From Lumbricus terrestris (lineage: Eukaryota; Annelida; Clitellata; Crassiclitellata; Lumbricidae): DNA of 64,000 bases. Below are positions 33,443 to 44,719 of this stretch, one piece after another. Numbering within the stretch: the first letter of the stretch is position 1; each line of letters opens with the position of its first letter. Made by a program: the position numbers and the translations under genes. The notes beneath the pieces were generated by a model that did no database searches, had not been told where the DNA came from, and saw nothing but the letters and a program-made list of their open reading frames with translations. The stretch is from the NCBI GenBank assembly GCA_949752735.1, contig OX457037.1:31786760-31850759 (forward strand), in the 5' to 3' direction.

Positions 33443-34825
33443 CAGTGGCGGATCCAGGATTTCTGGTTAGGGGGGGCGTAAATACTACCAATCCAATCCC
33501 GTATAATATATATATATATATATATATGAAATTAGATCACGCAAAACTATAATGATCCATTTTATAGAAAATGTTATGGAACTTTAAAAAAATATAGTTT
33601 CTCATATAAAACCACTGGTCTCCACTGAAGGTTAACAGTGAAACGATTATAAATCAGTTATCGGTTTTGATCATGCAACCCTTGATCCAAAATGGAAATA
33701 ATTAAGTGTCACATGCCAGTGGATTAAGCAGTGTCATTCTCCTTGGATGCTTTCTGGCGTAGGCATTGATAATGTCATCAATGTCTAACTTGATGTACTT
33801 GTGGACAAACAATAAAATGAGTGCATTAAATCTGTCCTCGTTCATTGTACTTCGGAAACACGACTTCACAAATCGCAGACTAGAATTTGCTCGTTGAACA
33901 CTGCAAGCCGTGGCAGAAGTGAGCAGCAAAATGTGAATTATTGTGGTAATATTTGGATACATAATACAACAGGAGCGGCTGTCAGCGAGGGTGTCCGACA
34001 GGGTGCTTGGTGTGCTGTCAGCGTTTCTCCACATCTGCTGCCAAAGCTTTAACTCTTGATGAAAAGAATCCGGCGAAGGCAGGTCATCATGATACCGCCG
34101 GGCCCCTGGGAATTTGCCCCTCCCCCTTTCTGCCGACAAATAAAAATAATATAGTCGATGCCAATTTATCATACGATAATTAACATAGTAGGCCTAATGA
34201 TAGAAATTGAATACACTAGTATTTGTATAAAAATAGATTCAATAAGCAAGGGATGCGCCTCATCCATTGACCGCACGCCACTGAGCGTTAAGAGAATGAT
34301 TATATGAGTAGGCCTAGTTCTATATCCTTGATTTGCTTTTGTCCATAATATCGGCAGCTGAACGCTTTCGGCGGCTATAATCACCACGACGAATTTCAAA
34401 ATTATAATGATAATCATATGCCATCTTTTGAGATTTAGGCCTAAGATAGGCTTATGTCTTACCAACGGCAGTCGGCTTATTCGCGAATGATAAAACTGCT
34501 TGTATTAAGCCGTTTTGACGGCAGACCACTCGACATATTTTTACATTGACCAATTTTTATTTACATAAATTTTGTCTGTACATGAACTTTGTGAATGACG
34601 TCACGGCAAAAGTCATTGGTCACGTGGGCAATGTCTGCTAGCAACTCAGGTAAGTAGGTAAGAGAGCTCCGCGGTAAGAGAGCTCCATTCTGCCGGTCCA
34701 GCTACTTCAAACATCCTATTCCCAAATTGCAATTATATTAGTTTTAGGTCAGTTTAGTTTGAGAACATTTGCTGCAGGTTTAGGGGGGCGTACGCCGGCT
34801 CCGCCCCCCTCTAAATCCGCGCCTG
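33443..34825 (-). mobile_element. hAT-like element keeping a transposase C-terminus (1383 bp)
   Basis: Left end CAGTGGCGGATCCAGG, right end CCTCTAAATCCGCGCCTG (imperfect inverted repeats), each followed inward by GGGGGGCGTA. A 5-bp duplication CCTAA flanks it (33438-33442 and 34826-34830). The minus strand encodes a hAT dimerisation region. A fragment with the same GGGGCGGATCCAGGGGGG terminus lies at 54725. Confidence 0.88.
33702..34172 (-). pseudogene. hAT transposase C-terminal dimerisation region
   Basis: A 156-codon frame contains the hallmark hAT C-terminal block: YPNITTIIHILLLTSATACS, SSLRFVKSCFRSTMNEDRFN, then KLDIDDIINAYARKHPRR, as in hAT transposases and domesticated relatives such as 52-kDa repressor-like proteins. 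The upstream catalytic domain is absent or unreadable and the first 40 residues look non-coding, so the copy is a truncated relic. Confidence 0.8.
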
Positions 34826-34830
34826 CCTAA

Positions 34831-35204
34831 TAAAAACATTGCTTGAGAGCACAACACCCATGATTCATTAAGCCTATAATCACCTAGGTAGACAGACTGA
34901 CAGACAGATGGACAGACAGACGGACTAAGGTCAAGAGGTGCTTATGGAGGGTTTGGAATGATGACATCACTGCGCTATGAATACAAATTCGTAGGCATGG
35001 CCAATTAGCAATAATATTAATTAGTAGTGCTATGAATATTACTGATCTGTGCCATGAATATTAAGTAGGTGATGACTTACACAGACAAAGAGACGAACAA
35101 ACACCCAGACACATACACACTCACACAAAGACACAGACAGGCAGACACACGCACACAAAACAGACGGACTGTGCTCTGACCGTCTGTAGTCATACTACTC
35201 AAAA
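34831..35204. other. No gene seen; CAGACAGA-type simple repeats
   Basis: Short runs of GACAGACAGA and CACACAAAGACACAGACAG at 34890-34925 and 35080-35165. No coding signal. Confidence 0.5.
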
Positions 35205-35830
35205 ATATGCTAACTGTTATGGTTTACAGTTTAGAACAGCGGTTCCCAACCCGTGGTCCAAAAGTGGCCCCCCAGGCCTCAGAAAGTGGCCCGCCAGGCC
35301 TCAGAAAATGGCCCTCATCTCTCAAAGAATTATCCAAAAAATATGAAAAAATTAACAATTTGGACAAGATAGAACACATTATTATTTTTCTATTAGAAAT
35401 TATTTTATTTTGATGTCTCCAAATAACATCAAACATTCTATTTTCAATCAATTATAACAAATGCTTTTAGTCAATACAATTTTAACCTTGTGGCCCCTAA
35501 TGTCCTTCAACTAAGAAAAAGTGGCCCTCGTGTCCTCCGACTTAGAAAAAGTGGCCCTCAAGTCAAAAAAGGTTGGGAACCACTGGTTTAGAATTTTAGA
35601 TCTGAGCACAATTTAATCATAACCTAATCATATGCCATCAGTCGACTATAGGATAATACAGTTAAAATTATGCTAGTGTGGACGTCAAAATAAGAAATTA
35701 ATTTGTGTATGTGCATTGTCGAAATCCCTCCTCCCGCCGTAAGCACCCACATGCAAAATCGCCCAAATATCCGTCACTTAAATACATGGACAACCCATAA
35801 CAACAGCTACATTTGATTTAAAAACACCAT
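35205..35830. repeat. Dispersed repeat, copy 1 (interrupted by a MITE)
   Basis: Outside the MITE this stretch aligns with 52016-52265. Shared blocks are GTTATGGTTT, AGATCTGARCA, AATTTAAT, GTCGAGATCCCTC-like and AAATRCATGGACA-like. The family is unknown to me. Confidence 0.65.
35237..35585. mobile_element. hAT MITE, GTGGCCC family, copy 2 (349 bp)
   Basis: Termini CAGCGGTTCCCAACC and GGTTGGGAACCACTG with the duplication GTTTAGAA at 35229-35236 and 35586-35593. Closely related to 28515-28876. The related locus at 52016 lacks it. Confidence 0.96.
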
Positions 35831-36088
35831 TTACCAAAGCAGCAGCAAACCAGGGTGAGAACTGCCGAGGGTTGGGGGATTTTAACCCCCAGTATTTCTT
35901 AGAACCCCATGGTAAAGGCTGTAATTCCAAGTAGATCATAGTTCAACCACTCAGTTATTTTTTCCACAATTCTCACACTGCAGCAAACATAAGAACGGAT
36001 CTATGTCAAATATCTCTCCAAGCACGCTACATAAAAAATGGCAAAACTTGATAAAATGACAAAAAACAACTGAAAGTGGATTACGCAC

Positions 36089-36301
36089 ATCTGGAGATAC
36101 CCAAGGTAAATCACCCATCAACAGTTCCAGCAAAACAAAGCCTAAGCTTATGAAATCATCACGTCTTGAAGCAAGGATATTCTGATGTAGATTAAGGCTC
36201 ACATAATAGTTACAGCCACAAAATGGAACAATCTGTTGCTCCACGTGCTGATGGTTCTCAGTTTCATAAGTAGTAGCAAGACCAAAGTCTATTAAGTACA
36301 C
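36089..36301 (-). CDS. Kinase exon 6 (DFG to helix F)
   Basis: Acceptor TTGTTCAACTCAG, 213 bases (71 codons). It starts VYLIDFGLA, continues CGCNYYVSLNLHQ and ASRRDDFISLGFVLLELL, and ends GDLPWVSPD before GTGCGT. SRRDD(F/L)xSLG is diagnostic for the CK1 superfamily. The donor is acceptable but not certain, as a GT lies a few codons earlier. Confidence 0.9.
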
Positions 36302-36660
36302 CTGAGTTGAACAAGTACGATTATCAAACAGTGCACACGAAAAATACAGCATAAAATATTATAATGTAACTTCATAATATACAGAGCAAAGGACCACAAA
36401 GCTTCGATTTTCTATCCAAAAACGAATCGAATGTGACAATTACACCTATTTGATTCGAAATTACATCCTGATTCAAACCATTTTCAAATCATGATTGTTT
36501 TGATTTAGGGCCAACGATTTTAAAATTATGACTCCATGGCACAATTTGTTGTAACCAAATTGTTTCAGCTGATTACACTACATGGATCGAGTAGAAAACA
36601 TCCATAATTGAGACCCCCCAAAACCATATTGAAATGGCTCAGACATACACTATTTCATAT

Positions 36661-36972
36661 TGTTAGGAGTGAGGCCTTAGGACGTTACTAGTCGCTAGAG
36701 GATGTACGGTAGTTCGGTACTAGTCGTTCGAGGGCGTACTGTAGGAATTGTTAATCGCTAGGAGATGTCATGTGACTGTCTTGTGTTGCGGGAAGAAGGA
36801 GAGTAGCCGATGAACTTTCGCGTCGATACGACCTATACCTAACTTCGTTCTGAGTTTTGTCATGGATATGACTGTGTCACTGCTATGTGGTTTATGTTGA
36901 ATTAGAGTTTACTCATTCGAAGTTGGTCTTTCTAGTTCAATTCGTTCTACCCCTAGACAACGGTGCCCCACA
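36661..36972 (+). repeat. 5' LTR of the compact element
   Basis: TGTTAGGAGTGAGGCC to GGTGCCCCACA. Identical to 38838-39149 except for a C/T difference in CTTTCGYGTCGAT. Confidence 0.95.
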
Positions 36973-36973
36973 T

Positions 36974-37795
36974 ATGGGGGCCCGTCTAAAGAGCGGCGAA
37001 AAGGTGCGTGTGGACAGGGAGCTTCAACGACAGCACGTGCTGCGGAGGTGTCATTGGAACTGTTCGTGGCGTTTGGTTGTTTCGTCGGAAAAAAATGGTT
37101 CAAATGCGAGTAAAAGAGGAACTGTGGGTAGTCCTCAATGTTATTGCAACAGTTATTGGATAAACGGTCGAAAATTGTGGACGAACGGTAGGTTTGAGAC
37201 GACGGAGGAAAGTCACGTGGGCGGAGTTGAAGGTCAGCCTATGGATCAGCTGTCGCATGGTTCGGTGCAGGAGTCACGTGGTCGACGCCAGGGTCGAAGC
37301 CGGGAATTATGTACCTGTCTGGTCGGTCGGTGTTCTTGTCAGGAGTCACGTGCGTCGTCGGTGGTTGACCTGAACTATGGGGTCGACGGTTTCGATTGCG
37401 AGAATCAGCGAGGTGCGTTGTCATGGCCTGTTTCGGGGTCAGTGCCTTCTTCATCGCGATGTCGTCAGTTCCGGGGCCGTGGAGTCTTCGCCAGTGGTCC
37501 GGTCATGGGTCAGCGACGGGCGAGCGAAAATACTCTGGGTGTCATGGAGGCGGCGCCTGAGTGTTTCGGCGCTACTGCTACCGTTCCTCTGGGTGTCTTG
37601 GAAACGGCGCCTGGGTGGTTGGTGGATGAAGATGAAGTGGACGTGGTGTCGAGGATGGCTCGGCTCAACTTCGCGGGTGTTGGGATTGGTCGATCTCGGA
37701 GAAGGGAACTACAATGTGCCATCGTCAGACCCGGTCGCTGTGGGTGTGATTGTTGTCGGCCGCCACAGGAACGATATAGTGGACGACCAGGATAG
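36974..37795 (+). other. Unassigned 273-codon open frame in the compact element
   Basis: The frame starts at an ATG overlapping the primer site (MGARLKSGEKVRV). It is rich in Gly, Arg, Ser and Cys and shows no Gag, zinc-knuckle or enzyme motif. Other frames on both strands are also open here, because the DNA is G/T-rich with few stops, so translation is doubtful. It could be a decayed gag. Confidence 0.25.
36975..36991 (+). other. Primer binding site, tRNA-Pro-like
   Basis: TGGGGGCCCGTCTAAAG starts two bases after the LTR. Its first 12 bases differ by one from the TGGGGGCTCGTC of classical tRNA-Pro sites. Confidence 0.7.
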
Positions 37796-38823
37796 GCCTG
37801 AGCCTGCTGGTTCTTATGATTAATGTGATGTTTTGTTTGTGGGATGTATACATTGTTCATAATTTGTTGGTATTTGGAATTTGGATTGTATGGACTTTTT
37901 GTAATTGATGGTGCTGAGGTATTGGACAAATGGTATTGGTGCTGGCTGGTGGACTTCCGGATGTTATTTTTGGCGGTTTTGGAAAATAGAAATGGTGGTG
38001 GTGTTTTTGGAGATGTCTTTGGCTGGGTTTCTGGAAGGAATATTGTTTTGGATTTTGGAGTGGAAAATTGATGGTCTGGAATTTTGGATTGTATGGATTT
38101 TTTTTGTAATTGATGGTACGATGATTATCTGGCATATTGGAATGTGATGATTATTTTTATAGAAATGTGGAAATTATAAAAAAGAGGATGATGTTTAAAA
38201 TTTTAAGTTGATATGACTGATTGAATTATCGTTTTGTATATCTGTGCCATAGGAGTAGTTGTCATGGTGTTGGTGTAGTGAGTGACAGATTGATTTCGTA
38301 GGGTGATTGTTGACAGTTCATTGTTATTTTTAAGTTTCAGTTCTGGTGCTCTGGTGGTTATCTGTGCGTGTGTATGGTGATGTTGTGGTGTCGTAGTGGA
38401 TGTCGTTGTTCTGTATGTGCAGTGTAGGTGCATGTATGTTGGCCTGTCAGGTGTCCGTGTGTTGAGAGTGGTAGGTTCGTAGGCCCTTGCCTTGTTTGGG
38501 TAGTTGGGGTGGACCTTACTAGGTAATTCACGGGATTTCGGTGCTTTGAGCATGTGTTTTTTGAGCTCTTGCCGTGTTGTATTAAGCGGTGTTGACCCTG
38601 TGGGTTTTTTGGTAGCTCTTGTATTTACGGACTGTGTTTCCGTTTGGGCTTGATTGCCTGTTGATAATTGCCTGTTGGTGATTTTGAGTCATGCTGTCAT
38701 TGTACGGTATTTAGTGAGTTTCTGGTGAGGTGTTGGGTGTTGAAGGTGTGGAATGACAGGTTGTGTGATCCCTCCGGTGGTATTATAAAAAAAAGAAGAT
38801 AGATATCTTATTTTTTTTACTGT

Positions 38824-39149
38824 GAGGGGTGGGGATATGTTAGGAGTGAGGCCTTAGGACGTTACTAGTCGCTAGAGGATGTACGGTAGTTCGGTACTAG
38901 TCGTTCGAGGGCGTACTGTAGGAATTGTTAATCGCTAGGAGATGTCATGTGACTGTCTTGTGTTGCGGGAAGAAGGAGAGTAGCCGATGAACTTTCGTGT
39001 CGATACGACCTATACCTAACTTCGTTCTGAGTTTTGTCATGGATATGACTGTGTCACTGCTATGTGGTTTATGTTGAATTAGAGTTTACTCATTCGAAGT
39101 TGGTCTTTCTAGTTCAATTCGTTCTACCCCTAGACAACGGTGCCCCACA
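38824..39149 (+). repeat. Purine-rich tract and 3' LTR of the compact element
   Basis: GAGGGGTGGGGATA (38824-38837, mostly purine) precedes the 3' LTR at 38838-39149, which repeats the 5' copy. Confidence 0.92.
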
Positions 39150-39156
39150 ATATATA

Positions 39157-40136
39157 CAGGGTGGCCCAGCATAAATGTCCCGACTTTGCACGCATATAAC
39201 TTCACCAATTTTTAACATTTATTTATACTTATTGCATCAAATTAAAGGTATTTCACTCTAGTATTAACTCTAAAAAGTCGAACTGATACTAGTCTAGGTT
39301 TTAATTATATGCCTGGAACAGCGCAAGCTACCATAATATGCTGTAATTTGTGACGCAACCTGGCACCGTTGACAGACAATGATCGCGTTTCAATCGTAAT
39401 TTTACGAACTGATAAGGGATTTAATTCGTTTGAAATGATTAACGAATATTCTAACAGAGGATGGAATAAACAATACCTTGTATTATCTGCTACGGAAAAT
39501 TGATAAAACAGGACTTTCTACTCGCAAACCATGGGAATCGGAGAGCATGGCGCTCACATCCACTAACATTGCTCGTGTGTCCGCGTACATTTGCAGTCAA
39601 GACAATGACCAGGGCAGGCCCTGCCTGTAAATTCAGCGCAAAACAGGCAGTCTTAGAAGCACTGAATAACGTATTGGAAAAGATTATAGACCTAAAGTTA
39701 AAGTAATTTGTCGACGAGAAGTCCAGCAAACTCTCTATCCCTTACGCAAAAAAACGGCTGGCAGCGTGCAAGCGTCTGAAGCAGCGCATGGCAGTGCAGG
39801 GCTGTTGGCAAAATTGAAAGGATGTGGTTTACGATTAGAAGATATTCATGGTAGGGACCCTACAAACACCCAAAATGATCGTGTCTACGCGCGTTTTAGC
39901 AAAAAACGATAGAATTTCCCGGGGAACGGCGCCATATTGCGTCAGTAATGACAAAAAATGGTAGCTAGCGCTGTTCCAAGTATATAACTAAAACCTAAAC
40001 TAGTATCAGTTCGACTTTTTTAGAGTCAAAACTAGAGTGATATACCTTTAACTTGATGCATTAAGTATAAATAAATGCAAAAAATTGGCGAAGTTATACG
40101 CGTGCAAAGTCGGGACATTTATGCTGGGCCACCCTG
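39157..40136 (+). mobile_element. Mariner-superfamily element with ~175-bp inverted repeats
   Basis: Starts CAGGGTGGCCCAGCATAAAT and ends in its inverse, flanked by TA (39155-39156 and 40137-40138). The inverted repeats extend about 175 bp at roughly 90% by eye. The interior keeps shifted pieces of the transposase N-terminus (LTDNDRVSIVILRT, FNSFEMINEYSNRGWNKQ) and an FVDEKSS phrase. Confidence 0.9.
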
Positions 40137-40138
40137 TA

Positions 40139-40798
40139 CATATATTTAAAAAAATTGTGATTACAATTTTAACGCATTAATCGTACACATTAATTGGATT
40201 CAATTTAAGTTGAATCAAAGGCAGAAAAAATTGTTTTAAGCGGAAAGTTTATACTTGACGCTAATTACACATTCTATGCAAAATTCCATGAAAGAATGTT
40301 AGTATTAAGGCCTATCATAGCAATTCCTCGCTCAATAATAGCCTGCATGGGAAGCAAAACATACATTTTTCGCTGATGATGAGCCATTGAGCCACGTCTT
40401 CCACTAAAGTTGCTTCAACACTCCATAAGACAACATTGGTTGAACTCCAGGAGATGGGAAGACCAATGGATCCAGCCTCCAAGTTTCAAATAATATCTTA
40501 ATTCTTAAATGCTTACAAAATGGCAAAAGAGACGAAGCCTCGCGAGCTGCAACTTCTTGTCAAAAATTCTGACCAACCTTATGAGGTTCAATAGGACGGA
40601 CTATTGCTAATTTAGCAAGAGCTACAATTGAACCAACCAATGTAAGCAAAAGAATGTAGACCAAAGAAGTCACTGAATAAACAATTAATTTTGATAGTCA
40701 GAAATTCGGTTGTCTAATTTTCACATATATAACATGTTAAAAGTGTCTCAAATAAAATAAAAAATATCGGATTTTGAGCAGTTGACTGATACGAACAG
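40139..40798. other. Kinase intron sequence, nothing recognised
   Basis: AT-rich sequence between exons 6 and 5 of the kinase. No frame or repeat assigned. Confidence 0.5.
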
Positions 40799-41092
40799 CA
40801 TGGGCGGAGTTTGGTTTCAGTTCTAAGAGGGGCTAAAAATAACTTGGGTTTCGGAGCACAGATACTTGATCCAAATCCATTTTTTCCCGGCCCAAAAAAG
40901 CTGATAACCTAGATCTTCTGTTCGAAATCTAAAAAAATACCATTTTCTCGGCCAAACAAGCTCATGACTTTTTTAGTCCTTCGGTTCGAAATCTTAAAAA
41001 AATAGGAAATAATATACAATTTCCCCGCAAAAATATTTTTAGGGCTCTTCTTGGGGGGCTAAGCCCCTAGCCCCTGATAAACTCCGTCCATG
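40799..41092. mobile_element. MITE with CATGGRCGGAGTTT ends
   Basis: Left CATGGGCGGAGTTTGGTTTC and right GATAAACTCCGTCCATG are inverted, and GGGGC motifs follow inward at both ends. The flanks ACGAACAG and TTGAGCAG could be a worn 8-bp duplication. Two internal copies of a GGCCxAAxAAGCTxATxAC phrase are present. Confidence 0.7.
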
Positions 41093-41260
41093 TTGAGCAG
41101 TATTTCACTTCTTTCTGTTAAGCAAACTGCTAAAAACGAAATGCAGAAATTTATGGGCCTAAGCCGAAGTTGGTAGAAATTTTTTGTAAGAGAAATATGG
41201 CGTATGCAATTATGCATTTATTCATTCATGCTTCAGGGTTTTAGAAAATATTAAGGTTAA

Positions 41261-42214
41261 TCTATATCTATAAGAAAGGAAGTACATATGTTTGTCAGTT
41301 ATGCACGCTCACACTTTTGCAGCTACTGATCTGAAACATTGTACATAAATAGACTTTCACTCAACTTACTCAGGCGCGCTATTTTCACCTCCTTATTCAC
41401 TTTAGAACTCGAGATATTAGACATTTTAATTTTCGCCGTGTTAAAGTATGCGCTATATCGACGCTTTATTTGAATCGTTTTTGAGTAGCGGCCTGCTGCC
41501 GTTAACGTCATTTTGACGTCATTTTTCGCCACGCTTAGTATGAAAATAAAATGCTGTCGTACAGCCCTGGAAAAAGATAATTGCCTTCGGCCAAGGAGTA
41601 TAATATACAAAGAGGAGCCTCAAATATATATATATTTCATCAATAAAATAAATGTTTGGTATGATCCGATTAATTATAAAGAAACAGGGTACAAGCGTGA
41701 CCGCACATTGCCATGCATATTTTAACACTTACATATATTCATCTGAAACGTTACAGCTAGACAGATTTTCAAATGGACCACATCGCCTCCACCAAACACA
41801 CCTCGGCCCGCAGGGCCGGTTGGGGCAGAGGCTAAGGGTGGGGTGGGGTGGAGGTGGGCAGTAACTTTTCCCGAAAACCCAAATTTCACAGGTGGCGTAC
41901 CGGCGGGAGTCAGGGTGTGGTGGGGTGTTGTGGGGTAGGGTGGGGGAGGAAATTTTCCCAAAACTCCAAATTTCACGGGTGGCGTACCGGTGGAGGTGGG
42001 AGTGTGGTGGGGTGGAAGTGGGGGCTGGGGAGAGGAAGAGTGGGGTGGGGTGTGGGGACTTGGGGAGGAAATTTTCCTGAAAACTCAAATTTCACGAGTG
42101 GCGTACCGGCGAAGGTCGGAGTGTGGTAGGGTTAGCAGGGTGGGTATGGTGTGGTTGTGAACCGGAGTGGGATGAATCCTAAATTTCCCGGGCAACGCCG
42201 GGTAACCCAGCTAG
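41261..42214 (+). mobile_element. Helitron-type element C
   Basis: Begins after an A with TCTATATCTATAAGAAAGG. It ends with the hairpin CCCGG-GCAACG-CCGGG, about ten bases and then CTAG, followed by T, as expected for insertion between A and T. No Rep/helicase frame, so non-autonomous. The right half is the G-rich minisatellite described separately. Confidence 0.88.
41855..42180 (+). repeat. Minisatellite in Helitron C
   Basis: Three to four units of 90-110 bp. Each holds an AAATTTCACRGGTGGCGTACCGG-like core (written here as AAATTTCAC and GGCGTACCGG) followed by a GTGTGGTGGGGTGGG tract. The core resembles the terminal hairpin region AAATTTCCCGGGCAACGCC. Confidence 0.8.
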
Positions 42215-42914
42215 TATACAATATACTTGAAGGAAATGAGTTGGAATTTGCAGTTTATTGCAACTAAAAAAATTAATCGTGCTATTAATTTCGTTTAACG
42301 TAGCGCAGCCATAACACTGCAAGGATGCCATGTAGCGATGTCACCAAAGATTAAATGGACTTTTAGTTTCACTGCAGGGGGCCTTTGCAATGGCATTTTG
42401 TTTCTGATCCTACCTTGCTGGGGGTACGCCACCATTCGATTTTTTTTACTTGGGGTACAATAAAACAAAGTTTGAGAACCCCTGCCCCAGATGAAGAGAG
42501 GCTGAGAAAAGCCACTTCTGCGTGTGTTTATTTTTGCAAATTAACTTCCAGTTGCTTTATTTTGAACAATGAAATTAACAGATGTTTAATCTACTAAATA
42601 ATTTTGGTAATTTGCTTTCAGAACACTCAGAACACTTAAGAACAGAATATGTTCTCTAATATAGAGTAACCAAAAAAAGTTCAGTTGCTTGCTTCTAAAA
42701 TTACTTTGGACATTTAAATCAATTACTTACTTTAAATTTTGAGCACAGCCTAAATTTACCAATAGTACGCATTTTTCAATAATTGGGATGGAATGGTTTA
42801 TTTCCCAGATACTCTAAAACCAGGTATTTTCCACAACCCCCTCCCCAATAGCTCTAAAGGTGGTGGTAGAATATCCTCTGACATGGTACGCATACCAGAA
42901 CTTAGAGATCTGAT
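42215..42914. other. Kinase intron; isolated hAT-like terminus at about 42466-42484
   Basis: CAAAGTTTGAGAACCCCTG looks like the right end of a hAT element. I did not find the matching left end. The rest is AT-rich. Confidence 0.4.
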
Positions 42915-43045
42915 TTAGGTGTGGCGCTCTGCGTGTAAACACCGAACGTGGCTATCTGCGTGCCAACTGTTCGGTAGCTGCATTAAGCGCCTTCGTAAGG
43001 TTATTGCAAGGCGCTATATAAATGTTCATATACATACAAACAACT
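42915..43045 (+). mobile_element. LINE 3' tail fragment
   Basis: TGGCGCTCTGCGTGTAAAC...TTAAGCGCC...GCAAGGCGCTATATAAATG followed by ATACATAC, a typical CR1/L2-like 3' tail without coding sequence. Confidence 0.6.
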
Positions 43046-43059
43046 ACTCTGACACATCA

Positions 43060-43163
43060 TGTGCGTGCAAGCCATGCATGTTCAATTGGAATCTCAAGTA
43101 TTATATCATAATCGCGTGCAAGCCGTGCATGTTCAATTGGAATCTCAAGTATTATATCATAAT
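43060..43163 (+). repeat. Tandem duplication of 51 bp
   Basis: GCGTGCAAGCCATGCATG through ATATCATAATC occurs twice in a row with a single A/G difference. It lies about 80 bp from kinase exon 5. Confidence 0.92.
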
Positions 43164-43245
43164 CTCTAATTCCTGTAGAAAGAATAAGCTGCTGTTAATC
43201 AGAATATTGATGTACAAGAATTTTGCAAGATAAACAATGACTCAC

Positions 43246-43344
43246 TTTGGGATTGTCATTTCCCAAACCAAACACAATATTGTTTGGTTTGATATCTCTG
43301 TGTATAAGATGCTTGCCATGTATGAATTCCAATGACTTCACCAA
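43246..43344 (-). CDS. Kinase exon 5 (catalytic loop)
   Basis: Acceptor TTATCTGTAG, 99 bases (33 codons), donor GTGAGT. It encodes LVKSLEFIHG followed by HLIHRDIKPNNIVFG and GLGNDNPK. HRD and the metal-binding Asn are intact. Confidence 0.92.
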
Positions 43345-43739
43345 CTACAGATAACACAGGTTAGGCTACAATTCATGATCATCATGATGTGATGATCATC
43401 ATCATGTCACAAGGTCAGATTATATTCTACATAAGCCATCGTAAGCATAAAGTCATAAGATTATTGCCCTAACCAGTAGCTGCTATAGAGATTCGACTTA
43501 ATCTTAATCATTATCATCGCAATAATTATTTAATATTGCCCTCTTTGAGTCATTATAGTTTGTCAAGCTTCATTAACAAATTCATTATTTTAAACCGCTT
43601 AGTCTTCAGAAATTTCATCAACACTATTATTTCATATGCATCAAAATCATTACACTATATATTATAAGATATTGTTTACATGAGTAATTATAACTTAGGG
43701 CCAATGATGTTATCATTATCAAAAAAAGGTACTTATTAC

Positions 43740-43869
43740 CTGAATGATGATATCTCCAATCACCACCCATGACAATCCATCATCACCAGCGGCATTCTGC
43801 CGAGACACAAGCGTCTCTCCCAGCATTTCCATTATAAAAAAGTGATGTGTAGGTGTTATGCCATGGAAG
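43740..43869 (-). CDS. Kinase exon 4 (hinge region)
   Basis: Acceptor AATACTTGCAG, 130 bases, donor CAG/GTAATA. It encodes FHGITPTHHFFIMEMLGETL, the usual hinge pattern of CK1 kinases (V/IMELLG.SL), and then WVVIGDIIIQ of helix E. Confidence 0.88.
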
Positions 43870-44330
43870 CTGCAAGTATTTATTTTTACTGTGCTTAAAT
43901 AACTCTATTAAAATCATTTAAACTTGTAAAACAGCCAAAATCTTTTGTGTAAATTATCTAAAAATAGCTCATTTGTGACAATCAGCTTATGTATATACCA
44001 TGAAGATAAGTTCCAATAAATTTTAACCATGAATATTTCCTAAATTGGCTGTATGACTTCAATCCATTTAATTTTTCCATTAAAAGACAGGCAAGTTTAG
44101 CTTCAAGTAAAATTCGAAAGGCCAACCAAGTAGGCAAGCACATGATTACGATGAAGAACATAGTAACTGTGGAAACATAACAAGAACGGGAAATGCGATT
44201 GTATGAGTTCTAGTACATGATGTAGATAACTATCCAAAATGAAATTATTTGGTCTCTTATAAGCAGCTTATTTAACAGTTTAAAAAGCATATTCAACCAA
44301 GGTACAATTCAGAAGTCAGAACATCTACAG

Positions 44331-44455
44331 AGTGGTCCACAATAAGTGAACCGACTTTTCATGCACATAACTCTGCCAACTTTTTAATATATTTAAACTT
44401 ATTACGTCAAATTAAAGATATTTCACTCTAGCATTAGCTTTGAAAGAGTACCCAG
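44331..44455 (+). mobile_element. Solo inverted-repeat relic of the 39157 mariner family
   Basis: TGGTCCACAATAAGTGAACCGAC, CATAACTCTGCCAACTTTTT and AAATTAAAGATATTTCACTC follow the terminal repeat of the element at 39157 at roughly 75%. No partner end is nearby. Confidence 0.65.
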
Positions 44456-44719
44456 CTAATATATACAGTGTCCGAAAAAAGGGATCCATTTTGTAAATAT
44501 GAAAATAAATAGTAAATATTCATTGATTTTTACAATTCAGACACAATCGTGAAAATATAAAAGTTCCAGTCTCAATAATGACGTCACTATGACGTCGTTT
44601 GAATGAAAATTCAAATTTAAGAGATAAGTGCAAAAAATTATCTAAAATGTCAATATTTTTAAGATGTTATTTATCAATAATAAATGTCAGTTTAATTTTA
44701 TTTTTATATCTGAATTATG

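Larger units (their letters stand above)
36661..39149 (+). mobile_element. Compact non-autonomous LTR retrotransposon (2489 bp)
   Basis: Two 312-bp LTRs bracket 1.9 kb without any recognisable protease, RT or integrase. A primer site follows the 5' LTR and a G-rich tract precedes the 3' LTR. ATAT borders both ends and could be a 4-bp target duplication, although the flank is AT-rich. LTR similarity (one difference noticed) indicates a young insertion. It lies in the interval of the kinase gene between exons 6 and 5. Confidence 0.92.

Noticed and set aside
35951..36088. Extension of the kinase frame past 36089
   Set aside because: Beyond GDLPWVSPD the frame loses kinase character (Phe/Cys/His-rich), and GTGCGT gives a plausible donor.
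36887..37929. 302-codon and overlapping frames as a new gene
   Set aside because: They lie between LTRs, cross the LTR border, have no recognised domain, and coexist with open frames on both strands due to base composition.
41323..41610. 95-codon minus frame in Helitron C
   Set aside because: No Rep or helicase motif; lies in the 5' non-coding part of a non-autonomous element.
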